Assembly (NCBI RefSeq): GCF_000834655.1
Contig: NZ_JXQQ01000045.1
Location: forward strand, 1-64,000
DNA from: Variovorax paradoxus
GTDB taxonomy: Bacteria; Pseudomonadota; Gammaproteobacteria; Burkholderiales; Burkholderiaceae_C
Direction of reading: 5' to 3'
Length of the DNA: 64,000 nucleotides
Numbering within the stretch: position 1 is the stretch's first letter; the number at the start of each line of letters is the position of its first letter. Below, piece after piece: positions 17,817 through 26,818 of the stretch. The notes under the pieces were generated by a model. The model ran no database searches, was not told the origin of the DNA, and saw only the letters and a list, made by a program, of their open reading frames with translations. Position numbers and translations under genes: made by a program.

Positions 17817-19270
17817 CCGCGGCGCAGCTGCTGGGGCGCGACGCCACCGCCATGGCCGAAGCGGTGCGCACCGGCGCTGCGAGCGCCACCGCGTTGGTGC
17901 AGGCCAGCCTCGACCGCGTGGAGGCCACCGACGGCAAGGTCAACGCCTTCACTTCGGTGCTGGCCGAGCGCGCGCTGCGCCGCGCGGCGCAGGTCGACAC
18001 GTCGCTGGCATCGCCGAGCGGTCCGCGCACCCGCGAGTTGCCGCTGCTCGGTGTGCCCTTCGCGGTGAAGAACCTGTTCGACATCGCCGGCCTGCCCACG
18101 CTCGCCGGCTCGAAGATCGAACGCCAGACGGCCCCCGCGCGCGCCGACGCCGCGCTGGTGCGCCGGCTCGAACGTGCCGGCGCGGTGCTGGTGGGCGCGC
18201 TCAACATGGACGAGTACGCCTACGGCTTCACCACCGAGAACAGCCACGAAGGCCCCACGCGCAACCCGCACGATCTCACGCGCATCGCGGGCGGCTCGTC
18301 GGGCGGCTCGGGCGCGGCCGTGGCCGCGGGCCAGGTGCCGCTCGCGCTGGGCTCGGACACCAACGGCTCGATCCGTGTGCCAGCCTCGCTGTGCGGCGTG
18401 TTCGGGCTGAAGCCCACTTTCGGCCGGCTGCCGCGCACCGGCAGTTTCCCCTTCGTGTCGAGCCTGGACCACCTCGGCCCCTTCGCCCGCTCCACGCGCG
18501 ACCTGGCATTGGTCTACGACGCAATGCAGGGGCCCGAAGACATCGCGCTCCCGCACGACCCCGGCTGCGCACAGCGCGCCGCCGAGCCGGTGTCGCCCGT
18601 GCTGGCGCATGGCACGCGCGGGCTGCGCATCGGCGTGCTCGGCGGCTATTTCCACGAACGTGCCAGCGCCGAGGCGCTGGCCGCGGTCGAGCAGGTGGTC
18701 GATGCGCTGGGCGCGGGCGTGGCCCGGGCCAGCGTCGAGCTGCCGCTGGTCGAGGCCGGGCGCGCCGCGGCCTTCCTCATCACCAACGCCGAAGGCGCAG
18801 CCCTGCACCTGGACGACCTGCGCCGCCGCGCGCACGACTTCGAGCCGCTGTCGCGCGACCGCTTCCTGGCCGGCGCGCTGCTGCCCGCCGCCTGGGTGTC
18901 GCGCGCGCAGCGCGTGCGCCGGGTGTACGCCGAAGCGGTGGCGCGCCTGTTCGGCCGCTACGACATCCTGCTGGCCCCGGCCACGCCCAGCGCGGCCACG
19001 CCCATCGGCGCCGAGACCTTCGAGGTCAACGGCCACACGCTGCCGGTGCGGCCCAACATGGGCCTGCTGACGCAGCCCTTCTCGTGCATCGGACTGCCTG
19101 TGTGCGCGGTGCCGGTGTGGGGCGCCCACGCGAGCCTGCCGATCGGCGTGCAGGTGATCGCCGCGCCCTGGCGCGAAGACCTCGTGCTGCGCGTGGCCGC
19201 GGCGCTCGAAGCCGCTGGCGTGGCGCACGCCCCGGTCGCCGCACTGAGCCAGGAGAAGACCCCCGCATGA
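17813..19270 (+). CDS. atzE: AtzE-like amidase (1-carboxybiuret hydrolase)
   Basis: A 485-residue amidase-signature enzyme with triad Lys86 (FAVKNLFD), Ser162 (GGSSGGSG) and Ser186 (SDTNGSIRVP). AtzE hydrolyses 1-carboxybiuret to 1,3-dicarboxyurea and ammonia, together with AtzG. The call rests on amidase class plus the conserved neighbours: a DUF4089 gene before it and a DUF3225 gene after it, each joined by an ATGA overlap. The same trio occurs as hpxXYZ in purine (oxalurate) catabolism, so an oxalurate-type substrate is the main alternative. Confidence 0.88.
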   Translation: MTAAQLLGRDATAMAEAVRTGAASATALVQASLDRVEATDGKVNAFTSVLAERALRRAAQVDTSLASPSGPRTRELPLLGVPFAVKNLFDIAGLPTLAGSKIERQTAPARADAALVRRLERAGAVLVGALNMDEYAYGFTTENSHEGPTRNPHDLTRIAGGSSGGSGAAVAAGQVPLALGSDTNGSIRVPASLCGVFGLKPTFGRLPRTGSFPFVSSLDHLGPFARSTRDLALVYDAMQGPEDIALPHDPGCAQRAAEPVSPVLAHGTRGLRIGVLGGYFHERASAEALAAVEQVVDALGAGVARASVELPLVEAGRAAAFLITNAEGAALHLDDLRRRAHDFEPLSRDRFLAGALLPAAWVSRAQRVRRVYAEAVARLFGRYDILLAPATPSAATPIGAETFEVNGHTLPVRPNMGLLTQPFSCIGLPVCAVPVWGAHASLPIGVQVIAAPWREDLVLRVAAALEAAGVAHAPVAALSQEKTPA

Positions 19271-19650
19271 ACGCCACCGACATCAACCTCCCCGACGTTC
19301 TGGCCGAAGTCAAGGCCGCCTTCGCCCGCTATGAAGACGCGCTGGTGAACAACAAGGTCGAGGTGCTCGACGAGCTCTTCTGGAACAGCCCGACCACGCT
19401 GCGCTACGGCGCTACCGAAAACCTCTACGGCTACGACGAGATCCGGGCCTTTCGCGCATCGCGCCCCTCGCAGGGACTGGCGCGCGAACTGCTCGTGACC
19501 GTCGTCACCACCTACGGGCGCGACTTCGCCACCGCCAACTGCGAGTTTCGCCGCGAGGGCGCAACGCGCACCGGCCGCCAGAGCCAGACCTGGATGCGCA
19601 CGCCCGAGGGCTGGCGCGTGGTCTCGGCGCACGTCAGCCTGCTCGGCTGA
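19267..19650 (+). CDS. atzH: AtzH / HpxZ-like DUF3225 protein
   Basis: A 127-residue SnoaL-fold protein. In Pseudomonas ADP, AtzH is reported to convert 1,3-dicarboxyurea to allophanate, with Tyr22 and Arg46 needed. Here residue 22 is Tyr (AFARYEDAL) and residue 46 is Arg (PTTLRYGATE), at exactly those numbers. It follows atzE with an ATGA overlap and supplies the step between AtzE and AtzF. HpxZ, of oxalurate catabolism, is the other named member of the family. Confidence 0.87.
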   Translation: MNATDINLPDVLAEVKAAFARYEDALVNNKVEVLDELFWNSPTTLRYGATENLYGYDEIRAFRASRPSQGLARELLVTVVTTYGRDFATANCEFRREGATRTGRQSQTWMRTPEGWRVVSAHVSLLG

Positions 19651-19728
19651 GACACGCACCGCCCGCGCGCCACAGCACATCGCTTTTTCTTCCAGTCCTT
19701 CAACTTGTATCCAGCAACGGAGTACGTC

Positions 19729-20847
19729 ATGACCAGCTCTTTCAATCGCCGCGATTCCCTCAAGACCCTGGCCGCTCTGGGCGCCGCCGGCTCGCTCGGA
19801 AGCTGGAGTGCGCTGGCCAGCGCACAGGCCAAGCCATTGACCGTCGGCGTGATCTACGTCGGCGCGCGCGACGACTACGGCTACAACCAGGCGCACGCCA
19901 TGGCGGCCGCCGAGATCAAGAAGCTCCCCGGCATCAAGCTGGTCGAGGAAGAAAACGTGCCCGAGACCGCGGCCGTGCAGAAGACCATGGCCGGCATGAT
20001 CTCGCAGGACGGTGCGAAGCTGCTCTTCCCCACGTCGTTCGGCTACTTCGATCCGCACATCCTTGCCGTGGCGCCCAAGTACCCCGACGTGCGCTTCTCG
20101 CATTGCGGCGGCCTCTGGACGGAAGGCAAGCACCCCAAGAACGCGGGCAGCTTCTTCGGCTACATCGACGAGTGCCAGTTCTTGAACGGTGTGATCGCCG
20201 CGCACATGACCAAGAGCAACAAGATCGCCTTCGTCGCCGCCAAGCCGATCCCGCAGGTGCTGCGCAACATCAATGCCTTCACGCTCGGTGCGCGCTCGGT
20301 CAAGCCGAACATCACCTGCAGCGTGATCTTCACGGGCGACTGGTCGATGGCCGTGAAGGAGGCTGAGGCCACCAACAGCCTGGCCGACCAGGGCTGCGAC
20401 GTGTTCACCATGCACGTGGACGGCCCCAAGGTGGTGGTCGAGACCGCAGCCAAGCGCGGCAAGATGGTCTGCGGCTACCACGCGAGCCAGGCCAAGCTCG
20501 CGCCGAACGCCTACCTCACGGGCGCCGAGTGGAACTGGCTCACGGCCTACAAGACCATCATCGACGCGGCCCAGGCTGGCAAGCCGCACCCCAACTTCCT
20601 GCGCGGCGGCCTGAAGGAGGGCTACGTGAAGATGTCCGCCTACGGCCCGATGGTGCCGGACGCCGCGAAGAAGCAGGCCGACGACATCAAGGCGAAGATG
20701 ATCGCGGGCACCTTCGACATCTTCAAGGACGGGATCAAGGACAACAAGGGCGCAATCGTGGTGCCGGCCGGCAAGGTCCTGAAGCAGACTGACCTGGAGC
20801 TGGAGAAGATGAACTACCTGGTCGAAGGCGTCATCGGCCAGGCCTGA
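19729..20847 (+). CDS. BMP-family (Med-like) ABC transporter binding protein
   Basis: A 372-residue receptor with signal sequence (RRDSLKTLAALGAAGSLGSW ... ASAQA) and BMP-family core: VGVIYVGARDDYGYNQAHAM, SFGYFDPHILAVAPKYPDVRF and VAAKPIPQVLRNINAFTLGA. BMP receptors bind nucleosides and related purine or pyrimidine compounds. It precedes two RbsC-like permeases, and the matching dual ATPase is at 24561. The ATG at 19729 has ACGGAG 7 bases upstream. ACTTGTA at 19703-19709 repeats half of the operator found before atzF. Confidence 0.9.
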   Translation: MTSSFNRRDSLKTLAALGAAGSLGSWSALASAQAKPLTVGVIYVGARDDYGYNQAHAMAAAEIKKLPGIKLVEEENVPETAAVQKTMAGMISQDGAKLLFPTSFGYFDPHILAVAPKYPDVRFSHCGGLWTEGKHPKNAGSFFGYIDECQFLNGVIAAHMTKSNKIAFVAAKPIPQVLRNINAFTLGARSVKPNITCSVIFTGDWSMAVKEAEATNSLADQGCDVFTMHVDGPKVVVETAAKRGKMVCGYHASQAKLAPNAYLTGAEWNWLTAYKTIIDAAQAGKPHPNFLRGGLKEGYVKMSAYGPMVPDAAKKQADDIKAKMIAGTFDIFKDGIKDNKGAIVVPAGKVLKQTDLELEKMNYLVEGVIGQA

Positions 20848-20858
20848 GTTCCAGCTTC

Positions 20859-21938
20859 ATGCCCATGCCATCGCCCATGCGCAGTGCGCTCAAGGAATTC
20901 GCCCTGCCGGTGTTCGCCATCGCGGCGGCGCTGCTGGTGTTCGGCGTGCTTGTCGCCTTCGCGGGCGTCGACCCGGTGGAAGTGTGGGCGACGCTCTTCA
21001 AGGGCGCCTTCGGCGACTGGTTCTCCTGGCAGAACACCCTGCAGCGCGCCGCGCCGCTGATGCTCACCGCGCTGTGCGTGGCGCTGCCCGCGCGCGCGGG
21101 GCTGATCGTCATCGGCGGCGAAGGCGCGCTGGTGCTGGGCGGCCTGGCCTGTGCCGCGCTTGCGCATGCGGTGCCGCTGCCGGGCAATGTCGTGGGCACG
21201 GCCATCGTCTGCATCGCCGGTGCGCTCGCCGGCGCGCTGTGGATCGTTCTCGCGGGGTGGCTGCGCCAGTACCGCGGCATCAACGAAACCATCAGCAGCC
21301 TGCTCTTGGCCTACATCGCCATCGGCATCTTCAAGCACCTGGTCGAAGGGCCGCTGCGCGATCCGGCGAGCCTGAACAAGCCATCGACCTATGCGCTCAA
21401 CGACGGGCTGCTGATCGGCGGCATCGGCGGCTCGGACGTGCATTGGGGCCTGGCGATCGGCGTCGTGGCGTGCCTGGGGCTCGGCTGGTGGCTGCGCGCG
21501 ACCGCCTCGGGTTTTTCGGTGCGCGTGGTGGGCGGCAATCCGCGCACCGCGCAACTCGTGGGCCTGCCGGCCACGCGGCTCATTCTCGGCAGCTGCGCGC
21601 TGGGCGGCGCGTGCGCGGGGCTCGCGGGTGCGGTCGAGGTGGCGGCGGTGCACACCAATGCCAACGCCTCGCTGATCGCGGGGTACGGCTACGCGGGCAT
21701 CCTCGTGTCGTTCATCGCGCGGCACAACCCGGTGGCCATCGTGCCGGTGGCGATCCTGTTCGGCGGCTTCGGCGCGGCGGGCAGCCTGCTGCAGCGGCGG
21801 CTCGGGTTGCCCGATGCGTCGGTGCTGGTGCTGCAGGGCATTGCCTTCGTGCTGATCCTCGCGAGCGAGGGCTTGCGCATGGTCGACTGGAAGGCGCTGC
21901 GCGCGCGCCTCTTCCGCGCTTCGGGGCGCCCGGCATGA
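20859..21938 (+). CDS. ABC transporter permease, nucleoside type (subunit 1)
   Basis: A 359-residue BPD_transp_2 (RbsC/YufP-like) permease with about ten hydrophobic helices. The segments GLIVIGGEGALVLGGLACAAL and YRGINETISSLLLAYIAIGIF are typical of the first permease of nucleoside or BMP importers. It begins 11 bases after the receptor gene and overlaps the second permease by ATGA. Two more start codons lie within the first seven codons. Confidence 0.9.
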   Translation: MPMPSPMRSALKEFALPVFAIAAALLVFGVLVAFAGVDPVEVWATLFKGAFGDWFSWQNTLQRAAPLMLTALCVALPARAGLIVIGGEGALVLGGLACAALAHAVPLPGNVVGTAIVCIAGALAGALWIVLAGWLRQYRGINETISSLLLAYIAIGIFKHLVEGPLRDPASLNKPSTYALNDGLLIGGIGGSDVHWGLAIGVVACLGLGWWLRATASGFSVRVVGGNPRTAQLVGLPATRLILGSCALGGACAGLAGAVEVAAVHTNANASLIAGYGYAGILVSFIARHNPVAIVPVAILFGGFGAAGSLLQRRLGLPDASVLVLQGIAFVLILASEGLRMVDWKALRARLFRASGRPA

Positions 21939-22858
21939 CCGCCGACCAGTGGATCGCGCTCGTGGCCGGCATCGTCGGCGGTGCGTTGCGCGTGGGCGCG
22001 CCCTTTCTCTTCGTGAGCCTGGGCGAATGCCTCACCGAGAAATCGGGGCGCATCAACCTCGGGCTCGAAGGCGTGCTGGTGCTCTCGGCGATGGCGGCCT
22101 TCGGCGGCGCCTACCTCACCGACTCGGCGTGGCTCGGCGTGCTGATCGGTGCGCTGGCAGGCGCGGTACTCGCGCTGCTGCATGGCCTCCTGTGCTCGCT
22201 CGATCGCGTCAACGACGTGGCGACCGGCATCGCGTTGATGCTGCTCGGCACGGGCCTCGCGTTCTATCTCGGCAAGCCGCTGATCCAGCCGCAGGCGCCG
22301 CAGATCCCTGCGATACCGCTGGGCTTCTGGAGCGACAACACGGTGGTGCGCTCGGCGCTGCAACTCAATGCGCTGGTGCCCATCGGCGTGGCGCTCGCGG
22401 TGCTGCTCTGGTGGGGCTTCGCGCGCACGCGTGCGGGCCTGCTGGTGCGCATGGCCGGCGACTCGGCGCAGGCCACGCGCGCGCTCGGCTACTCGGTCTC
22501 GGGCCTGCGCATCGCGGCGACCACGGCCGGCGGTTTCATCGCCGGCCTCGGCGGCGCGTCGCTCACGCTGTTCTATCCGGGCAGCTGGAACGAGGGCATC
22601 TCCAGCGGCCAGGGCCTCATCGCCGTCGCGCTCGTGATCTTTGCGCGATGGAGTCCGCTGCGCTGCGTGGGCGCGGCCTTTCTCTTCGGCGGTGCGGGCG
22701 CGATCGGCCCTGCGCTGCAGTCCATCGGCATCGGCTGGGGCTACCACCTCTTCAACACCGTGCCCTATGTGCTCACGCTGGTGATCCTGGTGCTCACCTG
22801 CAAGCCGGGCAGTGCAGCCATCGGCAGCCCCGGCGAACTTTCATCGACAAGGAACTGA
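21935..22858 (+). CDS. ABC transporter permease, nucleoside type (subunit 2)
   Basis: A 307-residue BPD_transp_2 permease (YufQ-like) with about nine helices; TEKSGRINLGLEGVLVLSAM and WNEGISSGQGLIAVALVIFA are family-typical. It forms a heterodimer with the preceding permease. Its start overlaps that gene's stop; the stop is 5 bases before the amidase gene, so import and hydrolysis genes are tightly linked. Confidence 0.9.
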   Translation: MTADQWIALVAGIVGGALRVGAPFLFVSLGECLTEKSGRINLGLEGVLVLSAMAAFGGAYLTDSAWLGVLIGALAGAVLALLHGLLCSLDRVNDVATGIALMLLGTGLAFYLGKPLIQPQAPQIPAIPLGFWSDNTVVRSALQLNALVPIGVALAVLLWWGFARTRAGLLVRMAGDSAQATRALGYSVSGLRIAATTAGGFIAGLGGASLTLFYPGSWNEGISSGQGLIAVALVIFARWSPLRCVGAAFLFGGAGAIGPALQSIGIGWGYHLFNTVPYVLTLVILVLTCKPGSAAIGSPGELSSTRN

Positions 22859-22863
22859 ACACC

Positions 22864-23856
22864 ATGAGCGGTCTGGGTGGCCTCAACAAATCGGCGCACG
22901 GCGTGGTCGTCGGGCTGGTGCAACTGCAGTTGCCGAACGTGAAGACGCCGGCCGACCTGGCCGCGCAGGCGCGGCGCATCTGCGAGATGGTGGGCAAGGC
23001 GCGCCGCAACCAGTCGACCATGGACCTCGTGGTGTTCCCCGAGTACGCCTTGCACGGCCTCTCGATGGACACGAACCCCGAGATCATGTGTTCGCTCGAC
23101 GGCCCCGAGGTCGCGGCCTTCAGGAGCGCGTGCATCGAGCACCGCATCTGGGGCTGCTTCTCCATCATGGAGGCCAACCCCGGCGGCAACCCGTACAACA
23201 GCGGCCTCATCATCGACGACCAGGGCGAGATCAAGCTCTACTACCGCAAGCTGCACCCGTGGGTGCCGGTCGAGCCGTGGGAGCCGGGCAACCTGGGCAT
23301 TCCGGTGTGCGACGGGCCGAACGGCAGCAGGCTCTCGCTCATCATCTGCCACGACGGCATGTTTCCCGAGATGGCGCGCGAGGCCGCGTACAAGGGCGCC
23401 GACATCATCCTGCGCACGGCCGGCTACACCGCGCCGATCCGCCACGCCTGGAAGATCACCAACCAGGCCAACGCCTTCTGCAACCTTGCCTACACCGCGA
23501 GCGTGTGCCTGTGCGGCAGCGACGGCAGCTTCGACTCGATGGGCGAGGGCATGTTCTGCAACTTCGACGGCACGGTGCTGGTCGAGGGCGGCGGGCGCGT
23601 CGACGAGATCATCACCGCCGAACTGCGGCCCGACCTCGTGCGCGAGGCACGCACCGGCTGGGGCGTGGAGAACAACATCTACCAGCTCTACCACCGCGGC
23701 TACGTCGCGGTGAAGGGCGGCGCGCAGGACTGTCCCTACACCTACATGCACGACATGGCCGCTGGCACCTACAAGCTGCCATGGGGCGCCGACGTGAAGG
23801 TGACCGACGGCACGAGCTGCGGCTTCGCGCCGCCGGAACGCAACTACCGAGGATGA
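22864..23856 (+). CDS. Formamidase / aliphatic amidase (AmiF-like nitrilase superfamily)
   Basis: A 330-residue nitrilase-fold amidase with catalytic Glu60 (LVVFPEYALHG), Lys129 (YYRKLHPW) and Cys162 (LIICHDGMFPE). Length and the segments NPYNSGLIIDDQGEI, WGVENNIYQLYHRGYV and AGTYKLPWG closely resemble Helicobacter formamidase AmiF (Glu60, Lys133, Cys166; 334 residues), which turns formamide into formate and ammonia. In this operon it may instead act on an N-formyl-urea-like product; that is inference. It overlaps the following hydrolase gene by ATGA. Confidence 0.85.
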   Translation: MSGLGGLNKSAHGVVVGLVQLQLPNVKTPADLAAQARRICEMVGKARRNQSTMDLVVFPEYALHGLSMDTNPEIMCSLDGPEVAAFRSACIEHRIWGCFSIMEANPGGNPYNSGLIIDDQGEIKLYYRKLHPWVPVEPWEPGNLGIPVCDGPNGSRLSLIICHDGMFPEMAREAAYKGADIILRTAGYTAPIRHAWKITNQANAFCNLAYTASVCLCGSDGSFDSMGEGMFCNFDGTVLVEGGGRVDEIITAELRPDLVREARTGWGVENNIYQLYHRGYVAVKGGAQDCPYTYMHDMAAGTYKLPWGADVKVTDGTSCGFAPPERNYRG

Positions 23857-24551
23857 GCACCGCCATGACAACCGTCGCCGCCGAGCCCTACGCCTGGCCC
23901 TACAACGGGGACCTGCGGCCCGAGAACACCGCGCTGGTCGTCATCGACATGCAGACCGATTTCTGCGGCAAGGGCGGCTATGTCGACGTGATGGGCTACG
24001 ACCTCTCGCTGGTGCAGGCGCCGATCCAGCCGATCGCGCGCACGCTCGCCGCATTGAGGCCACTGGGCTTTCACATCATCCACACGCGCGAAGGCCATCG
24101 GCCCGACCTCGCAGACCTGCCGGCCAACAAGCGCTGGCGCTCGCGGCAGATCGGCGCCAACGGGGTGGGCATCGGCGACGACGGGCCGTGCGGCCGCATC
24201 CTCGTGCGCGGCGAGCCGGGCTGGGACATCATTCCCGAGCTGGCGCCTCTGCCCGGCGAGGTGGTGATCGACAAGCCCGGCAAGGGCTCGTTCTATGCGA
24301 CCGACCTGGAGCTGATCCTGCGCACTCGCGGCATCGAGAACCTGATCCTCGCGGGCATCACCACCGACGTGTGCGTGCACACCACGATGCGCGATGCCAA
24401 CGACCGCGGCTTCGAGTGCCTGCTGCTTTCGGACTGCACGGCCGCCACCGACCACGGCAACCATCTCGCCGCGCTGAAGATGATCACGATGCAGGGCGGC
24501 GTGTTCGGCGCACACACCACCTCGCAGCAACTGCTGGCCGCGCTGGGCTGA
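23853..24551 (+). CDS. biuH: Biuret amidohydrolase-like cysteine hydrolase (BiuH/TrtA type)
   Basis: A 232-residue isochorismatase-fold hydrolase with triad Asp36 (IDMQTDFCGK), Lys141 (VIDKPGKGSF) and Cys174 (TTDVCVHTTM). The N-terminal block YAWPYNGDLRPENTALVVID and DVMGYDLSLVQAPI are, from memory, nearly those of Rhizobium BiuH, which hydrolyses biuret to allophanate and ammonia. The allophanate would feed AtzF in the same operon. Triuret hydrolase (TrtA) and RutB are close alternatives. It overlaps the formamidase gene by 4 bases. Confidence 0.82.
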   Translation: MSTAMTTVAAEPYAWPYNGDLRPENTALVVIDMQTDFCGKGGYVDVMGYDLSLVQAPIQPIARTLAALRPLGFHIIHTREGHRPDLADLPANKRWRSRQIGANGVGIGDDGPCGRILVRGEPGWDIIPELAPLPGEVVIDKPGKGSFYATDLELILRTRGIENLILAGITTDVCVHTTMRDANDRGFECLLLSDCTAATDHGNHLAALKMITMQGGVFGAHTTSQQLLAALG

Positions 24552-24560
24552 TCGCAATTG

Positions 24561-26156
24561 ATGAGCACCCCTTCCCACGCCATCGGCGCGCTGCCTGCGG
24601 GCAGCGGCGCCCTCGCGCTCGACACCTACGAGCTGACCAAGCGCTTCGGCGCCTTCACCGCGATGGACCGCGTGACGATGCGCGTCGAGCCCGGCACGGT
24701 GCATGCGCTGCTCGGCGAGAACGGCGCGGGCAAGAGCACGCTGGTGAAGTGCGTGGCCGGTTTCCAGCGCGCGGAGGAGGGCAGCATCCTCATCGATGGG
24801 CGCGAGCAGGACATCGCCAATCCCATCGTCGCGCGCGCGCTGGGCATCGGCATGGTCTACCAGCACTTCACGCTGGCGCCGGGCATGACGGTGGCCGAGA
24901 ACCTGTTGCTCGCTGGCGGCAAGACGCCCGCGCTGATCGACTGGAAAACGAAGCGCGCGGAGCTGAAGGCGTTTCTCGCGACCACGCCCTTCAGCCTCGA
25001 CCTGGACGTGCGGCCATCGGAGCTCGCGGCGGGCGAGAAGCAGAAGCTCGAACTGCTCAAGCAGCTCTACCTGAAGCCGCGCCTCCTGATCCTGGACGAG
25101 CCCACCTCGGTACTCACGCCGCAGGAGGCCGACGAGGTGCTGGGCCATGTGCGCGAGTTCGCGCGCAGCGGCCTGTGCACCGTGCTCATCATCACGCACA
25201 AGTTCCGCGAGGTGATGGCGTATGCGGACAGCGTGACCGTGCTGCGCAGGGGCAAGGCGGTGCATCACTGCCGCGTGGCGGACACCAGCCCGGCGCAGTT
25301 GGCGCAGGCCATGATGGGAGGGGAAGATGCAGCGGTTGTCGCACCGGCGTCATCGCCTGCCGCCAGGAAGCCCGTGGCCGATGCGGCACCCATAGCGTTG
25401 AAGGTCGAGGGCCTCAAGGCCCAAGGCGACCGCGGCACGCTCGCGCTGCATGACCTGAGCCTGTTCGTGCGGGCCGGCGAGATCCTGGGCGTGGCGGGCG
25501 TCTCCGGCAACGGCCAGCGCGAACTGGTCGAGGCCCTGGTCGGGCAGCGCCCGCGACTGGCCGGCCGCGTGACCGTCATGGGCCAGCCCTACAACGCACG
25601 CCGCGCCGAGAACCGCAGCCTCAAGGTGCGCAGCCTTCCCGAAGAGCCGCTGCGCAACGCCTGCGTGGGCGACCTCAGCGTGGCCGAGAACATGGCGCTG
25701 CGCGACTTCGACAGGACGCCCCTGTCGCGCGGCGGCGTGCTGAACTTTCCGTTCTGGCGCAGCCGTGCGCGCGAGTGGATCGCCGAATACGGCGTCAAGA
25801 CGCAGGGCGAGGGCGCACCGATCCGCAGCCTCTCGGGCGGCAACGTGCAGCGCGCGGTGCTCGCGCGCGAACTGGCCGGCGACATCAACGTGCTGATCGC
25901 CGCGAACCCCGTCTTCGGGCTCGACTTCGCCGCCGTCGCGGAGATCCACGAACGCATCGTGCAGGTGCGCGAAAAGGGCGGGGCGGTGCTCTTGATCAGC
26001 GAAGACCTCGACGAGTTGCTCGAACTGGCCGATCGCATCGTCGTGATGAGCGAGGGGCAGATCGTGTTCGAGACCCCGGCCGCCGGTGCCGAGCGCCACG
26101 TGATCGGCGCGCACATGGGCGGTGGACATCACGAGCCGGAGCCAGCATGCGCATAG
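24561..26156 (+). CDS. Dual-domain ABC ATPase of the BMP/nucleoside transporter
   Basis: A 531-residue fused ATPase (RbsA/YufO type). Domain 1 has Walker A GENGAGKST, signature LAAGEKQKLE and Walker B LLILDEPTSVL. Domain 2 has a degenerate Walker A (GVSGNGQRE), signature LSGGNVQRA and ANPVFGLD in place of a DEP Walker B. This asymmetry is usual for the family, where one site hydrolyses ATP. Its receptor and permeases are 1.7-4.8 kb upstream, separated by two hydrolase genes. The start is the ATG at 24561; the ribosome site is weak. Confidence 0.9.
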   Translation: MSTPSHAIGALPAGSGALALDTYELTKRFGAFTAMDRVTMRVEPGTVHALLGENGAGKSTLVKCVAGFQRAEEGSILIDGREQDIANPIVARALGIGMVYQHFTLAPGMTVAENLLLAGGKTPALIDWKTKRAELKAFLATTPFSLDLDVRPSELAAGEKQKLELLKQLYLKPRLLILDEPTSVLTPQEADEVLGHVREFARSGLCTVLIITHKFREVMAYADSVTVLRRGKAVHHCRVADTSPAQLAQAMMGGEDAAVVAPASSPAARKPVADAAPIALKVEGLKAQGDRGTLALHDLSLFVRAGEILGVAGVSGNGQRELVEALVGQRPRLAGRVTVMGQPYNARRAENRSLKVRSLPEEPLRNACVGDLSVAENMALRDFDRTPLSRGGVLNFPFWRSRAREWIAEYGVKTQGEGAPIRSLSGGNVQRAVLARELAGDINVLIAANPVFGLDFAAVAEIHERIVQVREKGGAVLLISEDLDELLELADRIVVMSEGQIVFETPAAGAERHVIGAHMGGGHHEPEPACA

Positions 26157-26818
26157 AAGAAGCCAACCCCTTCGCCTACGAGTTCGAACTGAAGAGCACG
26201 GCGCTGGTCCTCATCGACATGCAGCGGGACTTCATCGAACCGGGCGGCTTCGGCGAGACGCTGGGCAACGACGTGTCGCTGCTCGAGGCCATCGTCCCCG
26301 CGACGAAGGCGGCGCTGGCGGCGTGGCGCCAGGCCGGCGGCCTGGTGGTGCATACCCGCGAAGCGCACAAGGCGGACCTCTCCGACTGCCCGCCCGCCAA
26401 GCGCAACCGCAGCAACCCGACCCTGCGCATCGGCGACGAAGGCCCGATGGGCCGCATCCTCGTGGCCGGCGAGCCCGGCAACCAGATCATCGATGCGCTC
26501 GCGCCGGTCGAGGGCGAACTCGTCATCGACAAGCCCGGAAAGGGCATGTTCTATGCGACCGGCCTGCACGAGTTGCTGCAGCAGCGCGGCATCACGCACC
26601 TGCTGTTCGGCGGCGTCACCACCGAGGTCTGCGTCCAGACCAGCATGCGCGAAGCCAACGACCGCGGCTACGACGGCCTGCTCCTCGAGGACTGCACCGA
26701 GAGCTACTTTCCAGCCTTCAAGGCGGCGACGCTCGACATGATCCGCGCGCAGGGCGCCATCGTCGGCTGGACAGCGCCGAGTGCGGCCTTGCTCGCCGCG
26801 TTGAACCACACGGCATGA
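26147..26818 (+). CDS. Isochorismatase-fold cysteine hydrolase (RutB/BiuH relative)
   Basis: A 223-residue hydrolase with Asp28 (IDMQRDFIEPGG), the Lys of VIDKPGKGMFYAT and Cys in GVTTEVCVQTSMREANDRGY. It is a paralogue of the biuret hydrolase at 23853 (shared VIDKPGKG, FYATxL, ANDRG) but lacks the WPYNG lead block and has its own HTREAHKADLSDCPPAKRNR loop. That loop resembles RutB, which cleaves ureidoacrylate or its peracid. The substrate is unknown; a ureido acid is most likely. It overlaps the ATPase gene by 10 bases and the GntR gene by 4. Confidence 0.85.
   Translation: MRIEEANPFAYEFELKSTALVLIDMQRDFIEPGGFGETLGNDVSLLEAIVPATKAALAAWRQAGGLVVHTREAHKADLSDCPPAKRNRSNPTLRIGDEGPMGRILVAGEPGNQIIDALAPVEGELVIDKPGKGMFYATGLHELLQQRGITHLLFGGVTTEVCVQTSMREANDRGYDGLLLEDCTESYFPAFKAATLDMIRAQGAIVGWTAPSAALLAALNHTA

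Noticed and set aside
17610..19650. Calling the trio hpxXYZ of oxalurate catabolism
   Set aside because: The same families are involved, but allophanate hydrolase, biuret hydrolase and an AtzD-like enzyme nearby favour the cyanurate route; no urate or allantoin genes of the hpx type are seen.
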